From Astropecten irregularis (taxonomy: Eukaryota > Echinodermata > Asteroidea > Paxillosida > Astropectinidae): DNA of 64,000 nucleotides. The stretch lies in contig OZ020246.1 of NCBI GenBank assembly GCA_963971285.1, forward strand, positions 8,601,217-8,665,216, read 5' to 3'. Both the position numbers and the translations under genes were made by a program. Numbering within the stretch: position 1 is the stretch's first letter; each line of letters begins with the position of its first letter. This document shows positions 20,672-31,700 of this stretch, one piece after another. The notes below the pieces were generated by a model, which was not told the DNA's origin, did no database searches, and saw only the letters and a program-made list of their open reading frames with translations.

Positions 20672-21004
20672 TGCAAAGCTCAATTTGTTTTTCAACCTGT
20701 TGTGGAGAAAGTCTGACTCGTGCCATCATCAGACATTTTGCTCTTTTTCTTAAAATCATTTTTGAGAAAATCCCTCATTTATTTTCTGTAACGTATTTGT
20801 TAGAGTAAAACGCAGAGGGAAAAAGGCATTATTATAATTATGCATGTAATCATTTTTAAGAAGAATGAACTTTTGCACGAAGATATTGAATCACATTTGT
20901 ATATTTGCTTCTAGATTTTTGAGTGAGATATTTTTTTTCAGTATCAAAAGCCTTTTACAATTTGTTGAATATTGAAATTGCTGCATATGAGATGCCAATT
21001 TGCC

Positions 21005-21304
21005 AAAGAGTTGAATAAAAAAAAATTAGAGTGTGCACTTTGCGCGTGATACCTAAACCATGGCCGACGCCATTAATGCACGCGTCCCGTTTCAAGTTGT
21101 GCGTACATATTCTTATCCTGGTTCGTGCGCGCAGCACTGTGCATAAAATACACTGTTCACTGAGTTACATCCGGGTACGGTATTTTGACTCTACTGCGCC
21201 TGCGAAGTTACACCAGGAGAGATGGCGGCTATGCGTCCATTCCGGAGTACAAACAATGCGCATGTTGAATACAAAGTGCGTACTCTAGTTTTTATATAAC
21301 TCTT
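21005..21304. mobile_element. Inverted-repeat element E copy 1
   Basis: Ends AAAGAGTTGAATAAAAA... and complement, then AGAGTGTGCAC / GTGCGTACTCTAG. The inside contains GCGCCTGCGAAGTTACACCAG, shared with 29141-29475 in reverse orientation. Confidence 0.75.
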
Positions 21305-21344
21305 TGCAATTTGCAAGGTTAAAGTTCACCATATGATTATGATT

Positions 21345-22192
21345 TGGGATGAGAACAGGTGCTTAAAGGAACCAGAGGTCTAGATGAGTTGCCTTGACAA
21401 CTCCTCTTGTTCTGCTCAGCTGATGCAAAGTTCAGTTTGTTGTGCAGGTTTGGATTGAGCATCTCATTGAGCATTGAGGTGTGTGATATCAGCGGTGATA
21501 CACACCATAACCATGTATATGTTTATTATTTTAACAGGTTTACTGGAGTATTAAAAGTAGTATAAAGGGAACTATACAGGGTGTCCCAGAAAAAAACGCA
21601 ACACTGTGTCGGGACCCATTATGTTGAAATTAAACTGTTTATCACTTCAAGATTCAGGCATGTGATACAGCCATGTCTTGGCTATCACCATGTAGAATTT
21701 AAGCACATTGGGGCTGAAATTGGCAAAAATATGACCAATTGAAAGAGTACTCCTTAAAACCAAATTTGCAAGGATAACACGCATATAGTGGTCAATACAA
21801 ACATGCATGTAATTTGTATGAAAGAAAGATGTAAATCAGGTTTTGAGGTTGGGTAATTCAGTCTTAGTTTTTTCCCTCACTTTTAGTCAAATTTTGCTCA
21901 AATTCTACATGGTGATAGCCAAGACATGGCTGTATCACATATCTGAATCTTGAAGTGATTAACAGTTTAATTTTTATATAATAGTTCCGACACAAAGTGT
22001 TGCGTTTTTTGGGGGACACCGTGTATAATCATATAGTAAGAGGAATATACATGTAACGTGTATGTACATTCCACACACATTATTAAATTACATTTGTATA
22101 TTTGCTTGTAGATTTTTGAAGAAGGTTTATTTTCATTATCAGAAGCTATTTTTACAGTTGTTATTATATTGAAATCACTGTGTTTGAGATTG
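21345..22192 (+). pseudogene. Degenerate duplicate of the CD109-like terminal exon and 3' UTR
   Basis: 21386-21440 matches the end of the real last exon: GTTGCCTTGACAACTCCTCT aligns with GTTGCCATGACAACTCTTCT, and a stop codon sits at the same place before TGCAAAG. Downstream, 22085-22192 matches 20889-20997 (CATTTGTATATTTGCTT, then TAGATTTTTGA). An upstream in-frame stop shows it is dead. Element H has inserted in the copy. A short third piece (GAAAGGAACCAGA, 22258) hints at another duplication. Confidence 0.65.
21577..22023. mobile_element. Mariner-like foldback element H
   Basis: Begins CAGGGTGTCCCAGAAAAAAA and ends in its diverged complement (TTTGGGGGACACCGTG), flanked by TA. Long inner arms include TGATACAGCCATGTCTTGGC and complement. 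TA flanks and GGGTGTCCC ends suggest a non-autonomous Tc1/mariner relative. Confidence 0.75.
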
Positions 22193-22296
22193 AAGCCTTG
22201 TAGTAGGCTTTAAAGATCATCGAATATTTGTCTCTGTTTTGAATAGAGAATGTGCTGAAAGGAACCAGATTGATATTTTGTCGGAGCAAGCAGGGA

Positions 22297-22340
22297 CTGA
22301 TATTTCAATCCTAGCAGGATCTTTCTCAAAGGCTAAACGA
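22297..22340 (-). repeat. Short repeat with GAAAGATCC stem motif
   Basis: Minus strand reads CCTTTGAGAAAGATCCTGC then TAGGATTGAAAT, as at 14388-14430. Confidence 0.5.
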
Positions 22341-22365
22341 CAAGAGGACAAAAATTACATTGAAG

Positions 22366-22799
22366 TTAAAGGTTTACTGTAATCAAAATTGGGAAGGGGT
22401 GAAATTGCTTTTAAATGATTGCTTAATACATAATTAATGACTATATAAATTTATATGTTTATGTAAGTGCTTACTTTTGACCAAAACGTTACAAAATCAG
22501 TACATGTATGCCCCGCCCCCCAAAAAAGTCCCCCTTGGAACCGATCCACGCAACAAAAGAAAGTGACGTCACGTACAGAACTAGTATAGGCTCGCCACAC
22601 AGTATACTGCGTGGCGTTCTGCATGTGACGTAAGCAAGGTTTGTCGTCGCGAAAAGTGGGGTGCTAAATTATGGACCTAAAATACCTTTGTTTTCTTTAC
22701 ACAGGATTTTTTTGCACAAATAATGATAGACAGGATGAGTTTTATAACAATACAGATGTATTTAACTTCCTATGTGTTTTGATTACAGTCAACCTTTAA
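22366..22799. mobile_element. MITE F copy 1
   Basis: Ends TTAAAGGTTTACTGTAATCA and complement ending AACCTTTAA. Contains GCATAATTAATGACTATATA-like and CCCCGCCCCCCAAAAAA segments shared with 37333-37795. Confidence 0.8.
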
Positions 22800-23227
22800 G
22801 ATACACATAAATGGATGAGAGGATCAGAGAAAATACGGGACAGGGAAAAAGTGACAGGAATGAGTGACCAGGAAAATTCAGGGAAAGCAAGCAATTCGGC
22901 TGAGAAACCACAAAGAGAAGATATTTGTTCAGTGTGCCTTGATTCGACCCTCGTCACACGATGGGCAAAGTGCATTGACATGGAAGTCAAGTCAAACCTG
23001 TTGAATGTCGAATGTTTTTTGAGCATTTAAAAAGATTATAATTTCTATAAATGCAAATGTTATTCATGTACTGTTATCTTTTTGTTTTCTTTTTATTGTT
23101 TATCTTTCATTGATTTACTTAAGTTTTTTGTAATGGGCTTTTGATCACTTTTGTGGAAAAAGCACACTATAAATTGCCTTTTTATTTCATATTATTATTA
23201 TTACTGCACTGTAGGCTGGCCTTCAAT

Positions 23228-23594
23228 AGTAATAATAATATAGACATTTATAATGCACAGCATATCCACCCAGAGGGTGCTCAAGGTGCTTACCATTATT
23301 ATCTTATCCCTGGTCATCAGGCCCCACGAACATTCCTGAAACAATCTCAGCTCCCTGGGGAGTATACAGCTTCGTGCTACCATAAGGTGCACAGAGGCTA
23401 ATCAAACCACAAAGCCATCTCTACCCTCACAGGTACACATTTACTCCTGGGTGAAGAGGAGCAATATGTGACAAAGCGTCTTGCCCAAGGATGCAAGCAC
23501 CACTAGCCCATGGCTGGATTCGAACCCACAATCTGTAGATTGACCACAAGATCTTGAGTCCAACACACCAGACCACTAGGCCACAGCATCCCAC
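23228..23594 (-). mobile_element. SINE-C copy 2
   Basis: Reverse orientation: GGATTCGAACCC (B-box complement) near 23516, ATCTCAACTCC-type body, and an AATAATAAT tail at the low-coordinate end. Confidence 0.8.
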
Positions 23595-23842
23595 AGGGGT
23601 ATACATTATATGAAATTGCTTGTGTTTTGCCAAAGTGCATCAGGGCAGTTAGTGTTCCTGACACCTAGAAACAGTCAAAATGTAGTGTAATCTATGCACG
23701 TTTTTGTACTTATGGTAATTGCCAAATTGATTTGAATTTAGTATTATTTACTTACAATCTACAGAAACAGTCGTTGAAATTCTCAACTGAAAACAGCACA
23801 GGTGTGTCAGGCATGGAGTACTGATTGCTTGTATTTTGTTTG

Positions 23843-24180
23843 AAGGTAGTATCATACTTTGGTAAGAAACCAAAACAGAAATGTTCACAGATTTACGTAT
23901 AACTTACCCTGTAAGAAGATGGTAGTGGTAGAAACATACCGTTAAAATTTGTCCGTCTGAAATGGTGTATTTATCCAGAAATGAGTAAAACAACGACCGC
24001 AAATCAAAAATAAAAGAGAAAAGACTTAAGAAATACGTGGCTGTTTTTCACTGTTTTCTCAAAGTGGGCAACGTATGGGACTAAAACTTTCACAGATGAC
24101 TGTTACTGTATCTGTCTTGATATTTGTGCCCATGAATCTGTATTTCTTTGACAAAAACAAAAGTATGATATTACCTTTAA
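23843..24180. mobile_element. MITE A copy 7
   Basis: AAGGTAGTATCATACTTTGG to AAAGTATGATATTACCTTTAA; the inner palindrome is deleted. Confidence 0.85.
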
Positions 24181-24636
24181 TGAAAATAGTGAAATTAGCA
24201 ATCAACGAATACAGCCTCAGTGATATATATATCCGGTGAAAGTTACAATCAAGTTTTACTCATGTTACATTTATGATGTAGATTGTTAAAATATGTATAT
24301 TTTGGGCTCTTTTAAAATGGGATAAGATTTAGATTAATAACAAATTTTTTTTTGTGACTGTAACTGAAATTAAATAGTTGTGATTAAATATATGCACTTA
24401 TATTTGCATGAAACCATTTTGAGTAATTTCTGAAAGATTCATATTAAGCATATACCGTCATGCTTTAATTTATGTATTCAAATATGAATTATAAAATGTA
24501 TAAGAGTTCAGCCAGGTTGTCAGTATTTTGAAGGTTGGTCATCGCTGGTCATGTTTCTATGTTCAATGAAACCTTTATCATCTAATTTTCAAAATGCATA
24601 TCATCACACTAACCTGTGAAGTATTTTGTCCAAATA

Positions 24637-24804
24637 GGGCTCCGCGCTCGTGACGTCACATTCAGATGTTCGGACAAACAAGTCGCACATGGCCCCATTA
24701 ACTTACATGTAAACGTTGTGAAGTTTGTCCAAACATTCGGATAACTATAGCTGTCGATATAAAGGGCGTATTCTATAAATAGCTCGAGTGCGGAGCCCTA
24801 TTGG
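24637..24804. mobile_element. Family P-related element
   Basis: Ends AGGGCTCCGCGCTCGTGACG and GTGCGGAGCCCTAT; the inner hairpin CGGACAAAC / GTTTGTCC recalls the hairpin of 5679-5727. Confidence 0.6.
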
Positions 24805-25295
24805 TGCTTTCATTTTTGAGAAAACAAAGAAAACATGTAATAGAGATTCCTGAATTTTTTTTACATTATTTCGTTTTTATTTGTGCACATTCTAGGGCGT
24901 TTAATTCTACTGGAAACTAGCTGATGTGTTTTGAAGTATTCAGATGCTGTTTTCCCGATGATGACAGCTTGTCAATGGAAATATTTCACAGAATGATTGG
25001 TATTTATTGATATCAACTTAATTAACAAAATAAGGTTTTTACACAGGAAATGATTGGCATTTTGGGGGTCATTACCAATTCTGTACCATATCTTCCAGAA
25101 AGGACAACGGCCAGCAAAATAAATTGCATTTCATCCACTGAAGCAGTTTTCCTTAGCTGATGGAAGAAGAAGCGTTTTCAGTGATTCTATTCCATTTGTT
25201 GATGGAGTGGAATTACATACATGAATTTTGATAAACAACATAAATATTTAAGCTACACATGTACACCCGGTATACTTTTTTCAGTGTTGTAGTCT

Positions 25296-25542
25296 GGGGC
25301 CAATTTCATAAAACTGTTAAGCACAAAAATTTGCTTAGCACAAAAATGTCTCGCCCAATAAAACAAACCACCATTGAAAATTCCATTCGATATTTATGGT
25401 CAGCGAACAACAGCCAAAGAACAATCACAAGTGATACACAACACGTGGCAATTTGGTTGTTAACCCTGTTTTTTTTATTATTAGACAGAAATGGCATGCT
25501 TAGCGAATTTTTGTGCTTAAACAGTTTTATGAAATTGGTCCC
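25296..25542. mobile_element. MITE B copy 3
   Basis: GGGGCCAATTTCATAAAACT to ATGAAATTGGTCCC, complete. Confidence 0.8.
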
Positions 25543-26355
25543 AGAGTTGGATGTCTGAGACCAAGCTCGAGGGGGAGATCGAGACCTGATGGACCGAGAC
25601 TTAGAACGTGACCAAGACCGGTCTTGAGACCTACACACTGGCTATTTTCAGACAAATCTTTGCTTACGTCTTTTGAGTTCCATAACTTTGCTTCCTCGGT
25701 TATTTTTAGGTAAACAGGCAAGTGGCCTCATCCCTGGTGTCACCATGGGCTCCTGCTTGAGAGATTGAAGTCCCTGCTTCTCATGCAATCTCTTTGACAG
25801 GTTAAGAAGATTGATTCTCAACAGTGGCAACATCAACATCACATGAACATGTACTAATATTCTCTCCTCATGAATTTAAGGGAGATGCCAGTAATCAGTG
25901 TCTTAAGGGGAGAGAAAGAATTAAGCAGAGGATGTTGTGATACACACAGGAAGTGCTGAGTATTCTGAACATGCGAGTTGTCTGTAAAATTCTTTCCTTC
26001 AGGACAGATTAATGGCCAGCAATTTGATCTATTTCAATTCACTTCAGAGGAGGAAATACTGCTTACATTAACCCTAACCTTCTGCAGCCTGCACCTACCA
26101 CACAAGACAAGAGCTGCTTATCACGCATTACCCGAGTCTCCACAGGAGACTGGACATTACCCTAAGTGACCCTCTGCACCTACCACACAAGACAAGAGCT
26201 GCTTATCACACATTACCACAGTCTCCACAGGGGAACTGGATCGTAAACCACACATTACCACACAAGCTACATGGTGGTCTATTGTGGTATTCAGGAGACA
26301 ACACTTACCAAAGGAAAAACTGGTATGCAAGTAGATAAGTATGATAAAAAGAACT

Positions 26356-26449
26356 AGAGCCAATTTCATAGAGATGCTTAGCACAACAATTTGTTTAGCA
26401 TAAAAATGGCTTGCCCAATAAAACAAAATTTGATTTGATATTCATTGTA
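26356..26449. mobile_element. MITE B copy 4, truncated
   Basis: Left 95 bp only (GAGCCAATTTCATAGAG...), ending at TTGATATTCATTG. Confidence 0.7.
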
Positions 26450-26452
26450 AGG

Positions 26453-26530
26453 TGACCAGACGTCCCCGATTTCTGGGGACAGTCCCCGATTTGACAGTGC
26501 CGTCCCCGATGAAAAATTGTCCCCAAAAAG
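26453..26530. repeat. GTCCCCGAT repeat block
   Basis: GTCCCCGAT occurs three times within 60 bp, with the inverse GGGGAC between. Probably the end of a dispersed element; family not identified. Confidence 0.4.
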
Positions 26531-26935
26531 CGCAGTATGGTATGAACATTACACAGAAACTAGAAAATTAAGTCAGGATCCCCTTTTAAGATTAATGAAA
26601 CTTGATTGGTTTATTCTCTTTAATTTAACTACTGTACGTGTCTGGTGCCAGGGTTTCCATTCTGGAATTCCTATTTTGGACAAATTTGAAAAAAAAGACA
26701 AACAAGTACAGCAGAGAATAATTATGTTAACATGATGAATCAGGGCTGTTTATACAGAAAACCAGAGATTTTATGCCACATCATACTGGCCACAGCATCC
26801 TTCGAAGAAGTCGAGCTCCATTAAAAGTTGTCTCTTTCCCAAAAAGAGATGTTCACACAGCAAGTCATCAAACCTCATTATTATGTATCAACGATGCCCA
26901 AGAAGAATCCCAAGAAAGTTCCCCAGCACCAATAT

Positions 26936-27282
26936 TAAAGGTAGTATCATACTTTGGTAAGAAACCAAAACTGAAATGTTCACAGATTTACGTATAACTT
27001 ACAGGGTATGAAGATGGTTGTGGTAGAAACATACTGTTAAAAATGTTTCGCCTGAAATGGTGTATTTATCAAGAAATTAGTCAAACATCTTTTAAAAGAT
27101 CAAAAATAAAAGAGAAAAGGCTTAAAAAAAATACTGGGGCTGTTTATCACTGTTTTCTCAAAAAGTGGGCACCGTATGGAACTGAAATTTTCACAGACGA
27201 CTGTTACTGTATCTTTCTTGATATTTGTGCCCATGAATCTGTATTTCTTTGATAAAAACCAAAGTATGATATAAGCTTTAAA
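26936..27282. mobile_element. MITE A copy 8
   Basis: TTAAAGGTAGTATCATACTT to a mutated right end AAGC|TTTAAAT. Confidence 0.85.
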
Positions 27283-28100
27283 TATCAGAGGTTTTAAATG
27301 GTGTCACGCTGCAATTATTACATCCACTCCATAATTTGAAGGGGAAAAAATCAACAAAGGGAAATGCAAAGCTTGGGTGAGAAGATGATTCAGATATTTT
27401 TAATACAACACATCACATGTAAATGTAAATTCTACAAGAAACAAAAATAATTGGTACTAGTATATGATCAGATAAAGAAAGTTGAGATAGAACGGTTAAG
27501 TTCTTGTTTGTCAAATTAACCTAAACTCTACATAAGTCTGCAGGTTGTCAAAATGTGCATTGTTAGGTTTAACAATGCAACATTCTTAATACAGTATGTA
27601 TTAACAAATTGTACAGGAAATCAGGAATTACCATGGTTATCAAAGCAAAAATGTTTTTTAATATCCGGTTACTGAGCATGCTCAGTGGCATCTTATAACA
27701 TAAATAAGACATGATACACAATCTAAGGCCATGTCCGAAACGGGCTTCCAGAGCTACGGCTAGGTCTATTGTCTTGGTGTCTCCGCGTATTTCCAATGGA
27801 GTGAAGACCTAGACCTAGCTCTAGACAACAGATTCGGATGCAGCCATAGCTTTGCTGTAAAGATACAGAGCAGATCTCTCCTCTTCAGATGGGGGTACTT
27901 CTTATGCAAATTAAGAATGAAACTTATAAGGAGATCTTTATTACTTGTGTATGTTTGGGGGAGGCCAATTCATTAGCTATGAAAAACTGTTCAAAATAAA
28001 GCCTTTCAAATAAATTTTGCTCAGCAAAATCTGGTGTACAGGTAAACAGTCAAATTCAGGCTGTGAAATTAAACTTTGGTTCAGATAACTTCAAACAGTA

Positions 28101-28534
28101 GGGTCACTGATTTTCCGTTTCAGAAAAGTGCAAATTCCATTTCCCAATCCTTGGATTCCTTTCAAGGCTGAAAAATTCGGTTTCAGACTGAACAAATCTG
28201 TTTCGTGCTATTCAGTTCCAAAAAGTTGTATAACATGCAGTAAATCGCATACTCTACTGACTGTTTGGGCACTGCCACTGGAAAAGTGTCGTAACTTCTG
28301 CACAGTGAAGACCAACTTGTCAGACTGTGTTTTGTCACAAAAAACAGTCAACTATTGCAAGACATGATTCAGTTAGCCTAGGAAATGTATAGCAATCAAT
28401 TCACATAAATGATGCATTTTGTGAATTAAATTGGTGAATTTACTAAGTTCCATTTCGAAAATGGAATTCCGTTTCAAGAAGCAGATTCCTTGAATTCCGT
28501 CCGTTTTTCGGTTTTTGCAGAAAATCAGTAGCCC
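28101..28534. mobile_element. Family O element copy 1
   Basis: Ends GGGTCACTGATTTTCCGTTT and CAGAAAATCAGTAGCCC. The inner ATTCAGTTAGCCTAGGAAAT is shared with 32308-32653, which is inverted. Confidence 0.8.
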
Positions 28535-28770
28535 TAAAACAGCCTTCATAATAATTCCCATTATGCCAGTTTTATGTGAACATGAGAGTGGTATGAAACT
28601 GGTACATCATGGTCAAATGTGGAAATGGACATTCCATTATTAAACACATGGATTTGTAACTGCATGGTTCAGCACAAGACAAAGTCATAAAAATATCACT
28701 ATCTTTCTGAAAAACCTCAAGTCTCTGCCTTTTCCTCCCCATCTGTTTACGAGTAAGCCCCGCCCACCCA

Positions 28771-31700
28771 TCAGTTTGCCTTGGCCCGTATCTGTGCGCG
28801 CTTGGCAGTGACAGCCTGGTACCCAGACTTGATGCTGGCGACCGAGCATCGAGACTGACATCTCTCGCACTGGAGGAAGAAGAGACGGTTCTCTTTATGA
28901 AGGAACGTATCGGATGACCGGCACGTGTGACAGGTGACATATTCCTCTGTGGGGTTAGAAAATAGGAGAAATGTCTTAGTTCAGAAATATTATTCCTTAC
29001 TCATGGGAGGCCACCTTTTCCAGTCTCATTTGGCTCCCTCAAAATGTTGCTTTGACCCTTGCTGTAACTCCGAAGGGACTTTAAGTTGGAACCTTTCTGA
29101 ATCCATAAAAATCCAAAAATAGCAATGTCACTTTGGCGCATAGAGTTTAATAAAAAACTAGAGTGCACGCTTCGTATTCAACGTGCGTGTTGTCTGCACT
29201 CCGGCCTGGATGCGCAGCCGCCATCTTTACTGGTGTAACTTCGCAGGCGCAGTAGAGTCAAAATTCTGATGTTACTCGGTGAACTGCGTGCACTGTGCGT
29301 GACGCGACGGGTATTTTATGCACAGTGCTGCGCGCACGAACCAGGGTAAGAATATGTACGCGCAATAAATACGACGCACACATTTGCCCTCGTTTGTTTT
29401 TCTTAAGCAATGGTGCTTGCCATAGTTGAATGTATCACACGCAGAGTGCACAATCTAGATTTTAAAATTTAACTCATGCTTTGGCACAATCTTTGAGCTT
29501 GGACTTAGTTAGGTCGTCAATCCCCAGATGAAGTTTCATAGCTTGGGCCACGCTTTCCTTTCGCCGCAAGAATTGAGTGATTATACTCGTTTGAATTTTG
29601 GTGACCTGAACGCTAACTGTCCATGATGTATGTTTTGTTTTTCAGGTAACTTACTGATGTATCTGCGGAGGACGTTCTCTATCTGTTTCTGTTGGAAGCG
29701 TCCCTTGATGATTAGCTGATTGTTGCCATCAATGGAGCCACTGGTACCCATCTCAGCTAGGAGGAAAGCTAGGAGATGCTCGGTCGGCCTATGCAGCCTG
29801 GATAGACAAATCAAGTATCAAAAAAGCCGGTGACTTTTATGACTAAAAACAACATCCCTTCTTTAATACTAACGATGGACCTCAGCCATGACATGTATGT
29901 TGTGGACTCCAGAAAAGATTTACCATTTGTGAATACACATAACCAGAGGAGAACTTGTGAAGATGAGATAGTGAGAACCACAACATGGATGAAGACAGTG
30001 TGTATGGAAATGCATGTAGTAAGACAGGTGGGATAAGTGGGCAACAACAGAAATGAAGAATTCAAAGGAAACAAAGGAAGATCAATAAAAGGACAAAGAA
30101 CGAACAATGAAAGAAGAGGAATAATACAAGCAAGGACAGGAAGAACACGTGAAACAAGCGAAGACAGCAAAAGAAAGAATAGAACCAAGCAAAAAACAAC
30201 TGAATATTTGGAAGCACTGTAGGGAATTCACAGCGAGTGCACCAATGACACACCGATGAAGCAGCACCTCACTTACATTTTACAGATGTCTGTGAAATTG
30301 ACAAAGGAGCTCTTTTTCGTTCCGACTCTCACAACCTGAGGGGGTCTCATGACGAAGCGTTTCTTCTCTCCGGTCACCATGTCTGGGTTCTTGGCTCTCA
30401 TGATGTCAAACACTCTCGTTAGAAGCTGCAAGAACAAATCCAACAGGAATAATTAATTAATCCCAAAAACGATAGCTGATGTCATTGTCACCTTATCATT
30501 TCCTCTTTGGATTCTCCGACTTAAATTGCTTTCCCGTGACATTCCCATAATTCCTGTGGGGTGCTGTGGCCTAGTGGTCTGGCGTGTTGAACTCAAAGTC
30601 CTGTGGTCAATCTACAGATTGTGGGTTCGAATCCAGCCATGGGTTAATGGTGCTTGCGTCCATGGGCAAGATGCTTTGTCACATATTGCTCCTCTTCACC
30701 CAAGTGTAAATGCGAGGGTAGAAATTGCTTTGTGTGCTTGATTAGTCTCTGTGCGCTGAATACGGCAGCCAGGGCTGTATACTCCCCAGGGAGTTGAGAT
30801 TGTGTCAAGAATGTAATACTAATTGTAGTCCAATGACCAGGGATAATAGTAATACGCACATAGAGACATCATATGTTGATTGTGATATGCACTATATAAA
30901 AAATGATTAATTATTATTATTATTCATTGGACTTCCCCTCCCCATCTCCTCTACTTCCTTTGAGTTTAGATGTGCAAACTCCGGGGAAAGCAAGAGCAAA
31001 TACAGACAAATCAATGAACCTATCGGGCACAAATCAGGATAAATAAAATCCTGAAATTGGACAAAAAGGTCATGAAATTTCCATGGATGTTCAGTATTAT
31101 CTAAATGGTAATTCCCTCTATACAGTACAACTCTCTTTGCAGAGAGAATCCTATTGCATACCTCATCATATAAGTAGTCTCTCTCAGTGCCTGCCCATGT
31201 CGTACCACTCATATCTTTGAGTTCCCCGTCATCCTTTTCGTTTTCCTTGTCTCCGTTCTCTAGATTCTCCACCTCCAGATCTTCCAGCTTAGGCTGCAAA
31301 GGAGATAAGAGATCATTACTCAAAGCACGCGAGCAACGTACACCGTTATTTTTTCTGCTACCAAACTCGTGTATTGTTTAGAAATGTGTAGGCAAACAGA
31401 TAACGTTTTCTTAGCAAATACAGGTTACCCTCTAGAGGCCTTTTCACACTATGAATGTCCGACCCGTGTTGAAATCTACACGGGTCCGATCCGTGTTGAA
31501 TTCTTAAAATTTCAACTCGGGTCACTTTCGTTCCATTTTCACACTACTCAGCGCAACACTGACATTTGCTTGACACGTGTAATGTTTCGACCCGTGTATT
31601 GCGCGACCGTTTCACACTACACACGGGATCTCGCTTTCAACACGGTTACAAAATTCCCCATTATTACGGCGTGTAGTCATGTAGTTGGAATAGTCATAGA

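Larger units (their letters stand above)
20672..28770. other. Intergenic region, repeat-rich
   Basis: Between the CD109-like stop and the eIF2 beta stop (genes converge). It holds the degenerate copy of the CD109 last exon and 3' UTR, element E (21005), mariner-like foldback H (21577), MITE F (22366), SINE-C (23228), MITE A (23843, 26933), family P (24637), MITE B (25296, 26356), and family O (28101). No convincing gene otherwise. Confidence 0.6.

Noticed and set aside
21005..21020. AATAAA as the poly(A) signal of the CD109-like gene
   Set aside because: It lies in the terminal repeat of element E and also occurs in its other copy; no independent support.
25557..25640. Minus-strand frame rich in Arg-Ser, like an SR protein
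   Set aside because: It is a translation of a short GAGAC/CGAGAC-rich stretch joined to MITE B, with no splice support or other domain.
29811..30188. Minus-strand hydrophobic frame of 125 codons
   Set aside because: It lies in an eIF2 beta intron and comes from an A/G-rich stretch on the plus strand, whose complement reads as Leu/Phe/Ser/Val by composition.
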